Assembly: GCA_902587325.1 (NCBI GenBank)
Contig: CACIKV010000001.1
Coordinates: 62,001-126,000 of the forward strand
Length of the DNA: 64,000 nucleotides
From: an uncultured Bacteroidota bacterium
Lineage (GTDB): Bacteria > Bacteroidota > Bacteroidia > Flavobacteriales > Flavobacteriaceae
Reading direction: 5' to 3'
Both the position numbers and the translations under genes were made by a program. Positions 1-8,448 of the stretch are shown here, piece by piece. The first letter of the stretch is position 1. Every line of letters starts with the position of its first letter. Below the pieces are notes generated by a model. The model was given only the letters and a program-made list of their open reading frames with translations, searched no databases and was not told the DNA's origin.

Positions 1-360
1 GACTGGATGAAAAATCATTTTAAATCAATAAAAATTGCTTATCAATCATCACCTTATTATGAATTTTACGAAAGTAAATTAATTGATCATTTTAGTAGTG
101 ATTTTAAACAACTTTTTAAACTTAATTTAAGTTCAATTAAGTTTGTTTTTGATTGTCTTAAACTAGAATATAAACCTAAGAAGACAGAATTTAGAAAAAT
201 TAATTTTAAGGATTTATCTGTCTTGACAAACGTTAAAAGATCAAATAATATTAATACCAAATACACACAACTTTTTGAAGAAAAAAATGGTTTTTTATAT
301 GATCTAAGTATTTTAGACCTGTTATTTAATTGCGGTCCTAATACTTTAGATTACATATAA
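1..360 (+). CDS. WbqC-family protein, C-terminal part (5' end outside window)
   Basis: The reading frame is open from the first base of the window; the first ATG at position 7 lies inside the conserved text D-W-M-K-N-H, so the gene begins upstream and only about 119 residues are visible. The run SSPYYEFY and the ending FLYDLSILDLLFNCGPN match the C-terminus of WbqC-like proteins (conserved W/Q-rich cysteine-protease-like fold, widespread in Bacteroidota and linked to polysaccharide loci in some species, function not settled). It ends at TAA 358-360, directly against the 3' end of the RNase P RNA gene on the other strand. Family assignment is from recalled sequence pattern; biochemical role unknown. 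Confidence 0.75.
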   Translation, partial: DWMKNHFKSIKIAYQSSPYYEFYESKLIDHFSSDFKQLFKLNLSSIKFVFDCLKLEYKPKKTEFRKINFKDLSVLTNVKRSNNINTKYTQLFEEKNGFLYDLSILDLLFNCGPNTLDYI

Positions 361-645
361 ATGGCAGACCTTTAAGCCGGATTCTGTCTAGCCTTATCAT
401 TTATCTTGACATAAAATTACTAATATGTTCTAACCGCCTACCCATCAACATTGGACGAGCAATCCTCAAACGTTGATATACTTGGCGTTTCACCTCACAG
501 AGTTTACACGATTTCACTACAGCCGAACTGTACATTCTTTCTGTTGCACTATTCCTTCTATTACTAGCGGTGGGAGTTACCCACTGTGTTGCCCTTTGGT
601 GTCCGGACTTTCCTCTTTAAAAAGCGATAAGAAAGTCTGCCAGTA
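361..645 (-). ncRNA. rnpB: RNase P RNA (bacterial type A)
   Basis: Read on the minus strand, the region carries the universal RNase P RNA signatures: GAGGAAAGTCCGGAC near the 5' end, the middle segment with GTGAAACGCCAAG, and ACAGAATCCGGCTTA near the 3' end. The 5' sequence TGGCAGACTTT (plus 634-644) pairs with AAAGGTCTGCCA (plus 362-373) to form helix P1, which fixes both ends at about 361 and 645, giving roughly 285 nucleotides. It is the catalytic RNA that trims tRNA 5' leaders. A TACATTTG promoter box lies just upstream (646-653). This gene accounts for nearly all of the 347-base space between the WbqC-like gene and dnaX; a 63-codon frame inside it is not a protein gene. Confidence 0.96.
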
Positions 646-653
646 CAAATGTA
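646..653 (-). promoter_or_regulatory. -7 promoter box of rnpB
   Basis: On the minus strand this reads TACATTTG, a perfect match to the Bacteroidota primary-sigma -7 element TAnnTTTG. Transcription would begin about 5 bases further on, which is exactly where helix P1 of the RNase P RNA starts. I see no clear -33 TTTG in the AT-rich sequence upstream. It is back to back with the dnaX promoter. Confidence 0.7.
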
Positions 654-694
654 ATATATTTTAATTTTTTTTATTAAAAAATGAATCGCTAGTT

Positions 695-702
695 TATATT
701 TG
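695..702 (+). promoter_or_regulatory. -7 promoter box of dnaX
   Basis: TATATTTG matches TAnnTTTG exactly and ends only five bases before the dnaX ATG at 708. Since initiation normally falls about 5 bases after this element, the dnaX mRNA should be leaderless or nearly so. No convincing -33 element is visible. Confidence 0.55.
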
Positions 703-707
703 TATGG

Positions 708-2417
708 ATGAGTGATTACATTGTTTCTTCATTAAAGTATAGGCCAAGCTCTTTTGAAAGTGTGATAGGTCAAAAACAGATAACAAAAACACTCGAGAAT
801 TCAATCAAAGAAAAAAAAATTCCATCTGCTATCCTTTTTTGTGGACCAAGAGGTGTTGGTAAAACATCATGTGCAAGAATTTTTGCAAGAGAAATTAACA
901 ATTTTGATTATAGTGATGATTTATCGTTTAATATATTTGAATTAGATGCTGCTTCAAACAATAAAGTCGAAGATATTAGGGATTTAATTGATAAGGTTAG
1001 AATTCCGCCACAATCTGGAAAGTATAAAGTATACATAATTGATGAAGTTCACATGTTATCAAAAAATGCTGAGAATGCTTTTCTTAAAACCTTAGAAGAG
1101 CCACCTCCTCACATTGTATTTATTTTAGCAACAACTGAAAAAAATAAAATTTTACCTACAATTTTATCAAGATGTCAGATATATGATTTTAATAGAATTA
1201 GTGAAAATGAAATTGCTAAAAATTTAAAACATATTTGTGTTAAAGAGGGTGTAAAATTTGAAGATCAAGCATTACGTATTATTGCTAAGAAATCTGATGG
1301 ATCATTAAGAGATTCTCTCACAATATTAGATAGGGTTGTGAACTTTACAAATAAGAGTATTTCATTAAAAGAAACTTCAAGTATATTAAATATTTTAGAT
1401 AATGAAACATATGTTGAAATTGTAGATAAAATAATTAATGGACTTCTAGCTGAAGTAATTGAAGTATTTAATGAATTAAGTAATAAAGGTTTTGATGAGA
1501 AAGAATTTTTAATTGGACTTGCGAACCATTACAGAAATCTACTAATTGTAAAATCTTCAATTTCTGAACGATTAATTACTGATAAATCAAGTCGTGTTTT
1601 GCTTTCAAAACAATCTGAAAAAATTTCAAAAAACGATATAATTGATATTATAATAAAAATTGAATATACAATCTTTAAATACTCTGAAATTGAAAATAAA
1701 AAATTATTGGTTGAAATACTTCTTATGAAAATATTATCAAAAGAAGGTGATGGCTTACATACAGAGAATAGAACTACTGAAAAAAAAAAGATTGATTTAA
1801 AAAAAATAGAAAAGAGAACTGATTTAATACAAAATGAAAATAAACGTACTAATGCTTTCGTTAATGATAATGTTACATCAAAATCTGTAACTGAAAAAAG
1901 TGATAAATTAACTAGCAAGAATCAAAATAACATTAACAATAACCCCATCAAAATAGATAATGAAGTTTCTGCATTTTCATTATCAAGTTTAAAAATAAAA
2001 AAAGAGGCTACAAATGATATTAAAAAAATTGAAGACTACAAAGAAAAGAAAGAGGAATATATAGAGACAAAAAACTTAATAAAAAAATGGAATCTTTACG
2101 CAAAGGAATTAGAAAAAAAAGGAAAAGATAATTTCTCAAGTTTGTTAACTCTAAATAAACCTAGAGTCAGTGAGGAGACTAATATTATATATAATGTTCC
2201 AACAAAATCTAGTAAAAAAGAATTGTTTGAAATTAAAGATGATTTAACTAGTTTTTTAAAACTTAATCTAAAAAATGATTTTCTTGAATTAAAATTTGAG
2301 ATTAATAACGAAGCTCATAAAGAATATTTCTTAACTCCGAAAGAAAAATATGAAAAATTAAAAGAAATTAATCCAGTAATTGAAAATTTAAAAAATGATT
2401 TAAAACTTGATTTTTGA
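708..2417 (+). CDS. dnaX: DNA polymerase III subunit gamma/tau
   Basis: 569-residue clamp-loader ATPase of the replicative polymerase. The AAA+ core shows Walker A GPRGVGKT (about 46-53), the DEVH Walker B (about 112-115) and the SRC sensor (about 157-159). As in other Bacteroidota, the zinc-binding cysteines found in E. coli DnaX are absent. After about residue 350 the sequence becomes a lysine/asparagine-rich tau linker followed by a C-terminal domain from about 455. Codons 358-361 run through A10G (1780-1790); a shift to either other frame there meets a stop within a few codons, so a short gamma form of about 362 residues is possible. The gene's end overlaps ppx on the opposite strand by 18 bases. 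Confidence 0.95.
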   Translation: MSDYIVSSLKYRPSSFESVIGQKQITKTLENSIKEKKIPSAILFCGPRGVGKTSCARIFAREINNFDYSDDLSFNIFELDAASNNKVEDIRDLIDKVRIPPQSGKYKVYIIDEVHMLSKNAENAFLKTLEEPPPHIVFILATTEKNKILPTILSRCQIYDFNRISENEIAKNLKHICVKEGVKFEDQALRIIAKKSDGSLRDSLTILDRVVNFTNKSISLKETSSILNILDNETYVEIVDKIINGLLAEVIEVFNELSNKGFDEKEFLIGLANHYRNLLIVKSSISERLITDKSSRVLLSKQSEKISKNDIIDIIIKIEYTIFKYSEIENKKLLVEILLMKILSKEGDGLHTENRTTEKKKIDLKKIEKRTDLIQNENKRTNAFVNDNVTSKSVTEKSDKLTSKNQNNINNNPIKIDNEVSAFSLSSLKIKKEATNDIKKIEDYKEKKEEYIETKNLIKKWNLYAKELEKKGKDNFSSLLTLNKPRVSEETNIIYNVPTKSSKKELFEIKDDLTSFLKLNLKNDFLELKFEINNEAHKEYFLTPKEKYEKLKEINPVIENLKNDLKLDF

Positions 2418-3302
2418 TTCAATCAATCGCTTTACCATTCCATCTGCTAATCCAATTTTTGGCACAAAAATCTTTTGAATTCCTAAAGTTTTCATTAAAA
2501 AATAATATATATTTCCTGCGGGGACTATTATATCAATTCTATCAGGGTTCAACTTCAATTCCAAAAGCATTTGTTTTGTAGACATTTTTTTTAATTTTTG
2601 TAAAGTTGATTTAAATTTAGACTTAGACATTGCCTTACCTAACTTTACACCAGAAAGCTTAAATATTTTATTAATGTTACCTCCGATTCCAATCAATTTA
2701 ATTTTTTTTATTTCTGACGCATTTTCCAATAACCATGATTTAAATTTAAGCCATGAACTTTCTGTAACTAAATCATTCAACAATCTGACTCCACCAATAT
2801 CAAAAGATTTTGATTTAAAAAGTTTATTATTTTTATAAATAATTACTTCAGTACTACCTCCCCCCACATCTATGAAACAGAAATTTGGGGAATTCCCAAT
2901 ATATTCTGTAATATCATTACTAGCGACTATTTTCGATTCTTTTTCCCCGGAAATTATATCAATTTTAATTTTTGTTTCATTCGATATAAATTTTAATATG
3001 TCCTTCCCGTTAGAAGCATTTCTCATAGCCGAAGTTGCGTATGCTAAATATTCAGTTATATCATTTACTTCCATCAAATATTTGAAAGATTTAATTGTTT
3101 TAACTAATTTATTTTTATTAGAAATATCAATTTGACCGTTAGTGAATGAATCTTGACCTAGTCTAACAGGAACTCTGTGGAGAGAATTTTTAGTATAATA
3201 TATATTGCCTTTTATTTTAAAAATATTTGAAATTAGTAATCTAATTGCATTAGATCCAATATCAATAGTTGCAACTTTTTTTATTTCAATTTTGTTTTTC
3301 AA
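2400..3302 (-). CDS. ppx: Exopolyphosphatase, Ppx/GppA family (short form)
   Basis: 300-residue enzyme that hydrolyses terminal phosphate from polyphosphate, and possibly pppGpp. The N-terminal ATPase-like fold shows the phosphate-1 motif IDIGSNAIRLLI (about 13-24), the catalytic glutamate region SGEKE (about 118-122) and the phosphate-2 motif DVGGGSTE (about 145-152). It consists of the two actin-like domains only; the C-terminal HD/helical part of the 500-residue enterobacterial enzyme is absent, as is usual for the Bacteroidota form. It is the last gene of the pyrR-to-ppx run, overlapping ppk by 17 bases, so polyphosphate synthesis and breakdown are co-transcribed. Its 3' end overlaps dnaX tail to tail. 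Confidence 0.9.
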   Translation of the reverse strand: MKNKIEIKKVATIDIGSNAIRLLISNIFKIKGNIYYTKNSLHRVPVRLGQDSFTNGQIDISNKNKLVKTIKSFKYLMEVNDITEYLAYATSAMRNASNGKDILKFISNETKIKIDIISGEKESKIVASNDITEYIGNSPNFCFIDVGGGSTEVIIYKNNKLFKSKSFDIGGVRLLNDLVTESSWLKFKSWLLENASEIKKIKLIGIGGNINKIFKLSGVKLGKAMSKSKFKSTLQKLKKMSTKQMLLELKLNPDRIDIIVPAGNIYYFLMKTLGIQKIFVPKIGLADGMVKRLIESKIKF

Positions 3303-5337
3303 GGTCTTTCAAATGTAAATCATAAATTTCATGTTGTGATCTTAACTTAGTTTTACTAAGATTTCTATATTCATTATTATTTTTAGAATTAACTAATCTT
3401 GATTTAACATTATCTTTCCAATAAATATCAAAAATTTGATTCAATTTGTTTGAAATATTTTTATCAAGAACAGGGCATGTGACCTCTACCCTATTTTCTA
3501 AATTACGAGTCATCCAATCCGCAGAGGAAATAAAAGTTTTATTATCACCATCATTACAAAAAACAAACATTCTTGTATGTTCTAAGAATTTATCAACAAC
3601 ACTTACCACATGAATATTTTCACTCATACCCTTTGTATTAGGAACTAAACAGCAAACTCCTCTTATAATCATTTTTATTTTTACACCACTATTACTAGCC
3701 TTATATAGCTCTTCGACCATAGAATAACTGGTTATATTATTTAATTTAATTTTAATAAAGGCGTTTTTACCTTTTTTTGCATTTTTTATTTCATTATTGA
3801 TCAAATCTGTGAAATAGGTTTGAGTTTTATAAGGTGAAAGAATTAGATGATTAAATTTAAATTTTTTGTAATTAAAGTTAAAAAAATCAAAAACCTTGGA
3901 TATATCATTTAAAATTTCTCTATTGGATGTAAAAATTGTAAAATCTGTGTAGATTTTTGCAGTTGATTCATTAAAGTTGCCTGTACTAACAAAACCGTAT
4001 TTTTTTATTTTATTATCTACTTCTTTTTCAACTAGACAAATTTTAGCATGTACTTTTAAATTTGGAATACCAAAAATTAATTTAACACCCTCATCTTGCA
4101 TCAACTTTGCATAATCAATATTTGCAGTTTCATCAAATCTTGCCTGTAATTCAATCTGTACAATAACCTCCTTACCACTCTTGGCAGCATTAATTAAAGT
4201 ATTAGCTACACTCGATAATTTTGATAATCTATATATAGTTATAGAAATTCTTTTAACATCTGGATCAATTGAAGCCTCAAAAAGAAAGTTTAAAATATGA
4301 TTAAAACTGTGATATGGAGTATGTTGTAAAAAATCTTTGTTTTCGAGATTTTCAAAAAAACTTTTCTCAAAGTTAAAGCCTTGGATATTAAGAGGATTTA
4401 TAATCTTATAAACCAACTTTCTATTTAAACTTGGAAAATTCATATAATCTCTCTTGTTATGGTACCTTCCACCTGGGATAATGCTGTCGGTTTCTTGGTT
4501 TATATTCATTTTTGCTAATAAAAAATCAAGAGTTTTAGGATTTATTTCCTTATCATAAATAAATCTAACAGGCTCACCTTTAAGCCTATCTTTAACGCTT
4601 TTTGATATTTTTTCGAGGTAACTTTTAGATATATCATCATCAAAATCAAGTTCAGCATCTCTACTAAATTTAATCATATTAGCAGTTACACTAATTGGAT
4701 CAAAAATTTTAAATATTTTATTAAGATTGTATCTTATTAAATCATCGACTAAAATGATATTTTTAGTATTATTATTTTCTAAAACAATGAATCGATTTAT
4801 TTCACTTGGTAGTTGAATTAAAGCATAAAAAAGCCTATTATTTTTAGATTTGATACTGACTATCAAAAATGATGAAAAATCAGTTAGCTGAGGAAAATTA
4901 TCATTTTCATTTAAAATTACAATCTTTAATTGTGGAAAAACTTTATTTTGATAAAATTCATTTAAAATTTCTAAAGATTCAATTGGAATATTATTTTCAT
5001 TTATCATGTAAATATTTTTTTTCTCTAAATCTTTAATTATTGAACTAAACACAACTGTACTCTTTTCCTGTAATTTAATAGCTCTATTAGTGATTTTAGT
5101 TAATAAGTCCTTTGCACTTTCCCCCTTATATAGCTTTTTTTCTTTTTGATTAGATAATGCTATTCTCTTTACCGTTGCATATCTAATTTTATAAAATTCA
5201 TCTAAATTGTTTGAGAAGATTCCTATGAACCTAAGTCTTTCGATTAATGGAACAGTTGGATCTTCAGCTTCTTGTAAAACTCTATCGTTAAAATCTAACC
5301 AGCTTAATTCTCTGTTCTTAAAATTATATGTTTTCAT
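3286..5337 (-). CDS. ppk1: Polyphosphate kinase 1
   Basis: 683 residues, the normal PPK1 length. It makes polyphosphate reversibly from ATP through a phosphohistidine intermediate. The N-terminus has the typical text FKNRELSWLDFNDRVLQEA and SNNLDEFYKIR. The two conserved catalytic-domain histidines are H430 (LKVHAKI), the expected autophosphorylation site, and H587 (LEHTRMF); the phospholipase-D-like C-terminal domains are intact. Its start overlaps the sixA stop by four bases (ATGA), and its end overlaps ppx. The adjacency of a phosphohistidine phosphatase (sixA) to an enzyme with a phosphohistidine intermediate may be functional. Confidence 0.96.
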   Translation of the reverse strand: MKTYNFKNRELSWLDFNDRVLQEAEDPTVPLIERLRFIGIFSNNLDEFYKIRYATVKRIALSNQKEKKLYKGESAKDLLTKITNRAIKLQEKSTVVFSSIIKDLEKKNIYMINENNIPIESLEILNEFYQNKVFPQLKIVILNENDNFPQLTDFSSFLIVSIKSKNNRLFYALIQLPSEINRFIVLENNNTKNIILVDDLIRYNLNKIFKIFDPISVTANMIKFSRDAELDFDDDISKSYLEKISKSVKDRLKGEPVRFIYDKEINPKTLDFLLAKMNINQETDSIIPGGRYHNKRDYMNFPSLNRKLVYKIINPLNIQGFNFEKSFFENLENKDFLQHTPYHSFNHILNFLFEASIDPDVKRISITIYRLSKLSSVANTLINAAKSGKEVIVQIELQARFDETANIDYAKLMQDEGVKLIFGIPNLKVHAKICLVEKEVDNKIKKYGFVSTGNFNESTAKIYTDFTIFTSNREILNDISKVFDFFNFNYKKFKFNHLILSPYKTQTYFTDLINNEIKNAKKGKNAFIKIKLNNITSYSMVEELYKASNSGVKIKMIIRGVCCLVPNTKGMSENIHVVSVVDKFLEHTRMFVFCNDGDNKTFISSADWMTRNLENRVEVTCPVLDKNISNKLNQIFDIYWKDNVKSRLVNSKNNNEYRNLSKTKLRSQHEIYDLHLKDLEKQN

Positions 5338-5813
5338 CTAAAATCTTTTGGAAAATAATGACTTAAATTACAATTAGAAATATCTCTCCATAAAGATACA
5401 TTAAATTCAAAAATTAAAACTCCAGTCGTCGGAACATTACAAAATTGATTAGATAATTTTCTAACTAAATTATTACAAGTATTATTGTGAGTAAAAATTA
5501 AAATATTTGAAAATGAATTATCTAAATTTTTAATAAAATTTAAGACCTTATTTCCATGAAAATCATATAATTCGTCCTTAATAGAAAATTTATTATTCAA
5601 AAAAAGCCCATTCAATCTAAAAAACTCGAAAGTTTGGAGTGTTCTTTTTGCTTTGCTTATAAAAATATATTCAGGATTTAAATTTATTTTTTTTAGAACA
5701 CTTGACATAATTTTAATATCATTTTTTCCTCTATTTGAGATAGGGCGTTCTAAATCTGGTAAATCAAAACTCCAATCAGATTTTGCATGTCTAATTAGAA
5801 TTAAATATTTCAT
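5334..5813 (-). CDS. sixA: SixA-type histidine phosphatase
   Basis: 159-residue branch-1 histidine phosphatase. The RHAK motif (R8-H9) supplies the nucleophile histidine and IFTHNNT supplies the second conserved histidine. SixA of E. coli dephosphorylates phosphohistidine in signalling/PTS proteins; small homologues in other groups act on varied phosphoesters. The gene is translationally coupled on both sides by ATGA overlaps, downstream of pdxH and upstream of ppk. The family is clear, the substrate is not: a role in removing phosphate from histidine of a neighbouring system such as PPK is inference only. Confidence 0.8.
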   Translation of the reverse strand: MKYLILIRHAKSDWSFDLPDLERPISNRGKNDIKIMSSVLKKINLNPEYIFISKAKRTLQTFEFFRLNGLFLNNKFSIKDELYDFHGNKVLNFIKNLDNSFSNILIFTHNNTCNNLVRKLSNQFCNVPTTGVLIFEFNVSLWRDISNCNLSHYFPKDFR

Positions 5814-6445
5814 GGACTTAATCTACTGATTGACCATTTTGCCTCATCATATTGATATATTATTCTATCATGAAGTCTATTTTTTCTTCCCTGCCAAAAT
5901 TCAATATTTCTAGGTTCAATGATATATCCACCCCAGTTAGATGGTCTTGAAATTTCTGGACGTTTTAACTTGAATGAATTAAATTTATTTTCAATATGTT
6001 CCCTGTTAGGAATTACAGTACTTTGACTGGAAACTATTGCTCCAATCTGGCTTTCAATTGGTCTTGAATAAAAATATTTATCCGAATCAATAGCACTTAT
6101 CTTTGAGCAAATTCCCTCAATGATAACTTGCCTTTCAAAAGATGGCCAAAAAAAAGAAATAGAAACATTTTTATTATTATTAATATCGATGCCCTTTCTG
6201 CTATCATAATTTGTATAAAAAACAAAACCTTTCTTAGAAATTTTTTTTAAAAGAACAACTCTATTTCTAGGTCTATTTTTAAAATCTACAGTGCTAAGAG
6301 TCATGGCATTTGGCTCAATTACACTATTAGACTCACACAACTCATCAAACCATTTATCAAATAATTTATATGGATTTGAAGGTAAGTTTTCCTCAACTAA
6401 ACTAGATTTTTCATAGCTAGTTCTATAATCAGATAAATCTTTCAT
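5810..6445 (-). CDS. pdxH: Pyridoxamine 5'-phosphate oxidase
   Basis: 211 residues, full length for the family. It oxidises pyridoxamine or pyridoxine 5'-phosphate to pyridoxal 5'-phosphate using FMN. Recognisable segments are the N-terminal DLSDYRTSYEKSSL, the FMN-binding RVVLLKK...FVFYTNYDSRKG region, the SRPIESQIGA(I/W)-type motif and the C-terminal EFWQGRKNRLHDRI-type motif with W-S-I-S-R-L-S-P at the very end. Sits 15 bases after rnz and overlaps sixA by four bases. Several PLP enzymes (acyltransferase, cysteate-synthase-like, threonine aldolase) are encoded just upstream, which may be coincidence. Confidence 0.95.
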   Translation of the reverse strand: MKDLSDYRTSYEKSSLVEENLPSNPYKLFDKWFDELCESNSVIEPNAMTLSTVDFKNRPRNRVVLLKKISKKGFVFYTNYDSRKGIDINNNKNVSISFFWPSFERQVIIEGICSKISAIDSDKYFYSRPIESQIGAIVSSQSTVIPNREHIENKFNSFKLKRPEISRPSNWGGYIIEPRNIEFWQGRKNRLHDRIIYQYDEAKWSISRLSP

Positions 6446-6460
6446 TACACAAAAATATAA

Positions 6461-7231
6461 CTAAAAATTGTATTTAATTCCTTGCATTGCAATATGTGAA
6501 TTATTAAAAATATATGATGCCTCAGTCTTGAATTTTTCTAGATTTTTATATCGTGTTGAAAAATGACCCATCAATAACATTTTAACATTTGCTTTCTTAG
6601 CAATATTTGCTGCATCAACTGATGTAGAGTGTTTAGTTTTAATTGCTAATGCAGAATGTTCTTTTAAAAAAGTTGCTTCATGATATAGTAAATCTATATT
6701 TTTAATTTTATCTATAATTTTAGGATTATATGCAGTATCAGAACAATAAGCATATATGAAAATATTACTATTTGATTTAATTGTAAATTTAAATGCATTG
6801 CAAGAAATTCTGTGATTTAATTTAAAAGTTTCAACTTCGATTAAATTTTCTGAAAGTATAATTTTTTCTTCATCACTAATTTCATTAATAGTTAAATCAA
6901 ATTTAGTCCATGATTTACCATATTTAAACATAGTTGTTAAAATTTCCTTTAATCCCCTAGGACCATATACAGCTAAAGGTTTTGTTCTTCCTTTTCTATT
7001 CATTGTAGTAATTAACCCAGGAAGTCCAAAATAATGATCACCATGTAAATGCGATATAAAAATATTATTAATTGAACTTAATTTAATTTTATATTTTATT
7101 ATTAGAGCTTGAGTTGACTCTCCACAATCAATTAGGTAGCTTTGATTATTATGATAAAGTAATTGGCTTGACTGATGCTTGTCAATAGTCATACTTGCTG
7201 AAAAACAACCTAAAACTTGAATATAGCCCAT
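6461..7231 (-). CDS. rnz: Ribonuclease Z with a reduced tRNA-binding arm
   Basis: 256-residue metallo-beta-lactamase-fold endonuclease that cuts 3' trailers from tRNA precursors. Metal ligands are visible: HLHGDH (H61, H63, D65, H66), H140 (KLNHR), D165 (YCSDT) and H223 (MGHFSTRY). The spacing between H140 and D165 is only 25 residues, against about 70 in typical 300-310 residue enzymes, so about 45 residues are missing, corresponding to the flexible arm (exosite) that grips the tRNA elbow. Catalytic residues are all kept. It begins immediately after the STAS-like gene stop and is followed by pdxH. Confidence 0.9.
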   Translation of the reverse strand: MGYIQVLGCFSASMTIDKHQSSQLLYHNNQSYLIDCGESTQALIIKYKIKLSSINNIFISHLHGDHYFGLPGLITTMNRKGRTKPLAVYGPRGLKEILTTMFKYGKSWTKFDLTINEISDEEKIILSENLIEVETFKLNHRISCNAFKFTIKSNSNIFIYAYCSDTAYNPKIIDKIKNIDLLYHEATFLKEHSALAIKTKHSTSVDAANIAKKANVKMLLMGHFSTRYKNLEKFKTEASYIFNNSHIAMQGIKYNF

Positions 7232-7525
7232 TTAAATTTTTAAAGATCTTTCAATTTCTTCAATTTCAATAATGTCAAGCGCCTCTTGAAATGTTGGTGC
7301 AATATTATTGAATTTTTCTAAAGTTAGGTTTTTGGAAATAATAACAATAGTTTTTTTATGATAAGTATTTAGTTTTTGTATTTCTTTAATAAAATCTTCA
7401 TCAGGGTTCTCATTATTTTCAAATTTAATTATGCAATTTTTATTTCTATTAGTTTTAAAAAAATCTTTTAACTGTTTTATTTTTACATCATTTTTTACAG
7501 AGAACAAAACAGGCTTTATGATCAT
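7232..7525 (-). CDS. STAS-like small protein conserved beside RNase Z
   Basis: 97 residues, no signal peptide or membrane segment. The alternating beta/alpha pattern and the ending ALDIIEIEEIERSL resemble the small STAS/anti-sigma-antagonist-like proteins that sit immediately upstream of rnz in many Flavobacteriia. The usual phosphorylatable serine of true anti-sigma antagonists is not obvious. It overlaps pyrB by four bases and abuts rnz with no gap, so it is surely co-translated with them. Function unknown; the positional conservation suggests a link to tRNA processing or simply operon retention. Confidence 0.6.
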   Translation of the reverse strand: MIIKPVLFSVKNDVKIKQLKDFFKTNRNKNCIIKFENNENPDEDFIKEIQKLNTYHKKTIVIISKNLTLEKFNNIAPTFQEALDIIEIEEIERSLKI

Positions 7526-8448
7526 AATCTTGATGCTAATAAATACATTACTGCCATCCTTATTGCAACACCATTTTCAACCTGATCTAAAATAACTGTT
7601 TTTCCAGAATCAATGACATCGCTTGACAGTTCTACACCACGGTTTATTGGACCTGGGTGAGTAATTATTATTTTCTTATCAAGTTTTAAAAGTTTTTCTT
7701 TATCTAAACCATATTCTTTAGCATATTCTCTAGTGGAGGGAAAATAACTTTGACTCATTCTTTCATTTTGGACTCGAAGCATACTTGCAACATCACACCA
7801 ATTTAGAGCTTTTTCAAGATTTGGTTCATAATCAACACCTAAATTTTTTATAAATTTTGGAATTAAGCTTTTTGGTCCACAAACTTTAACTTCAGCACCT
7901 AATTTTTTAAAAACAAATATGTTAGATAGCGCCACCCTAGAGTGTAAAATATCACCAACAATTATAATTTTTTTACCATTTAACTGGCTTAGTTTCTCAT
8001 TAAGTGTAAATGAGTCTAGAAGAGCCTGAGTAGGATGTTCATGACAACCATCACCAGCATTTACTATACATGAATCGATATTATTAGCTAAAAATACACT
8101 TGCCCCAGGGCTTGGGTGTCTCAAAATTACCATATCAACTTTCATTGAAAGAATATTATTTACTGTATCTGATAAAGTTTCACCTTTACTAATTGATGAT
8201 GATGATGATGAAAAATTGATGACATCTGCACTCAATCTTTTTTGGGCTAGTTCAAATGATATTTTGGTTCTTGTACTATCTTCAAAAAATAAATTAGCAA
8301 TTGTTATATCCCTGAGACTAGGAACCTTTTTAATTTTTCTATTTATAACTTCTTTAAAATTTCTAGCTGTTTCAAAAATTAAATTAATATCACTTTCATT
8401 AAGATATTTAATACCAAGCAGGTTTGAAACAGATAATTTATTTCCCAT
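7522..8448 (-). CDS. pyrB: Aspartate carbamoyltransferase catalytic chain
   Basis: 308 residues, normal size. Joins carbamoyl phosphate to aspartate, the committed step of pyrimidine synthesis. The carbamoyl-phosphate loop STRTK (in FEDSTRTKISFE), the HPTQALLD motif and the late HPGPINRGVE segment are all present. No pyrI regulatory chain gene is adjacent; control is instead suggested by the pyrR gene immediately upstream, whose end overlaps the pyrB start by 11 bases. Confidence 0.96.
   Translation of the reverse strand: MGNKLSVSNLLGIKYLNESDINLIFETARNFKEVINRKIKKVPSLRDITIANLFFEDSTRTKISFELAQKRLSADVINFSSSSSSISKGETLSDTVNNILSMKVDMVILRHPSPGASVFLANNIDSCIVNAGDGCHEHPTQALLDSFTLNEKLSQLNGKKIIIVGDILHSRVALSNIFVFKKLGAEVKVCGPKSLIPKFIKNLGVDYEPNLEKALNWCDVASMLRVQNERMSQSYFPSTREYAKEYGLDKEKLLKLDKKIIITHPGPINRGVELSSDVIDSGKTVILDQVENGVAIRMAVMYLLASRL

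Noticed and set aside
473..664. 63-codon open frame on the plus strand
   Set aside because: It lies wholly within RNase P RNA read on the other strand, whose conserved elements and P1 helix explain the sequence.
1529..1918. 129-codon minus-strand frame in dnaX
   Set aside because: Phenylalanine/serine-rich complement of the lysine-rich tau linker, not a gene.
708..2417. Absence of the DnaX zinc-binding cysteines as an anomaly
   Set aside because: Bacteroidota DnaX proteins normally lack them as far as I recall.
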